Below are positions 6,283 to 6,327 of a stretch of 6,327 bases of DNA, piece after piece. The stretch is from Planctomycetota bacterium. GTDB lineage: Bacteria > Planctomycetota > Planctomycetia > Pirellulales > UBA1268. Location: assembly GCA_003669255.1 (NCBI GenBank), contig QWPO01000113.1, positions 1-6,327 of the forward strand. The letters are read 5' to 3'. The translations under genes and the position numbers were made by a program. Each line of letters begins with the position of its first letter. Within the stretch, counting starts at the first letter, position 1. Below the pieces are notes generated by a model, which was not told where the DNA came from, ran no database searches, and was given only the letters and a program-made list of their open reading frames with translations.

Positions 6283-6327
6283 CTACTTTGTGATGAGGTC
6301 GTGATTGGTGATGTTGTCGCGGGCTGC
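6283..6327 (-). CDS. 3' end of an upstream gene, possibly GspG-like major pseudopilin
   Basis: Reading from the right edge, 14 codons (AARDNITNHDLITK) run to a TAG stop at 6285-6283, 13 bases before the next start. GspG proteins end with an acidic calcium-site segment followed by a D-I-x-N-W-x-I-x-K-type tail. The R-D-N-I-T-N-H-D-L-I-T-K tail here resembles that, and the position immediately before a gspH-like gene fits. With only 14 residues visible the frame itself is plausible but not proven, and the family is a guess. Confidence 0.5.
   Translation of the reverse strand, partial: AARDNITNHDLITK

Overview
This window looks like part of a pseudopilin (type II secretion or type IV pilus-like) operon from a GC-rich bacterium, most plausibly a planctomycete. 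All genes read on the minus strand, so they run from the right edge to the left edge. The taxonomic guess is inference. It rests on peptide patterns I associate with Planctomycetota proteins (DxDNDGVPDG..LDFGLP, RxNVNAHG, RDADSxMTPFEYD, ERPELVITET) and on the combination of small prepilins with a very large membrane-anchored partner. No marker gene is present to confirm it.

Layout in transcription order: (1) 6327-6283 holds the last 14 codons of an upstream gene whose tail resembles the end of GspG, the major pseudopilin. (2) 6269-5241 encodes a 342-residue protein with a textbook type IV prepilin N-terminus (RRAG^MTLVELL), GspH-like by position. (3) 5239-4250 encodes a 329-residue protein with a second prepilin N-terminus (RKG^ITLMEVL), of GspI/PilV type. 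(4) From 4181 to the left edge there is one uninterrupted frame of at least 1393 codons. It encodes a giant protein with a single N-terminal membrane segment that follows the pseudopilin pattern but lacks Glu at +5, as in GspK. It also carries NVN/NLNT and DxDS motifs reminiscent of GspK. Its C-terminus lies outside the window.

The genes are tightly packed, with gaps of 13, 1 and 68 bases, so they are probably co-transcribed. Together they would form a short inner-membrane pseudopilus: a GspG-like shaft subunit, two minor pseudopilins and a GspK-like tip protein. The tip protein would be several times larger than the usual roughly 300-residue GspK. No separate gspJ-like gene lies between the second prepilin and the giant protein. 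The only non-coding stretch of note is the 68-base gap at 4182-4249, which holds a pair of 20-bp-period direct repeats and a 6-bp hairpin. No stretch longer than 300 bases lacks a gene. I see no RNA gene, CRISPR array, mobile element, promoter or terminator. The long plus-strand frames are antisense shadows in GC-rich coding DNA.
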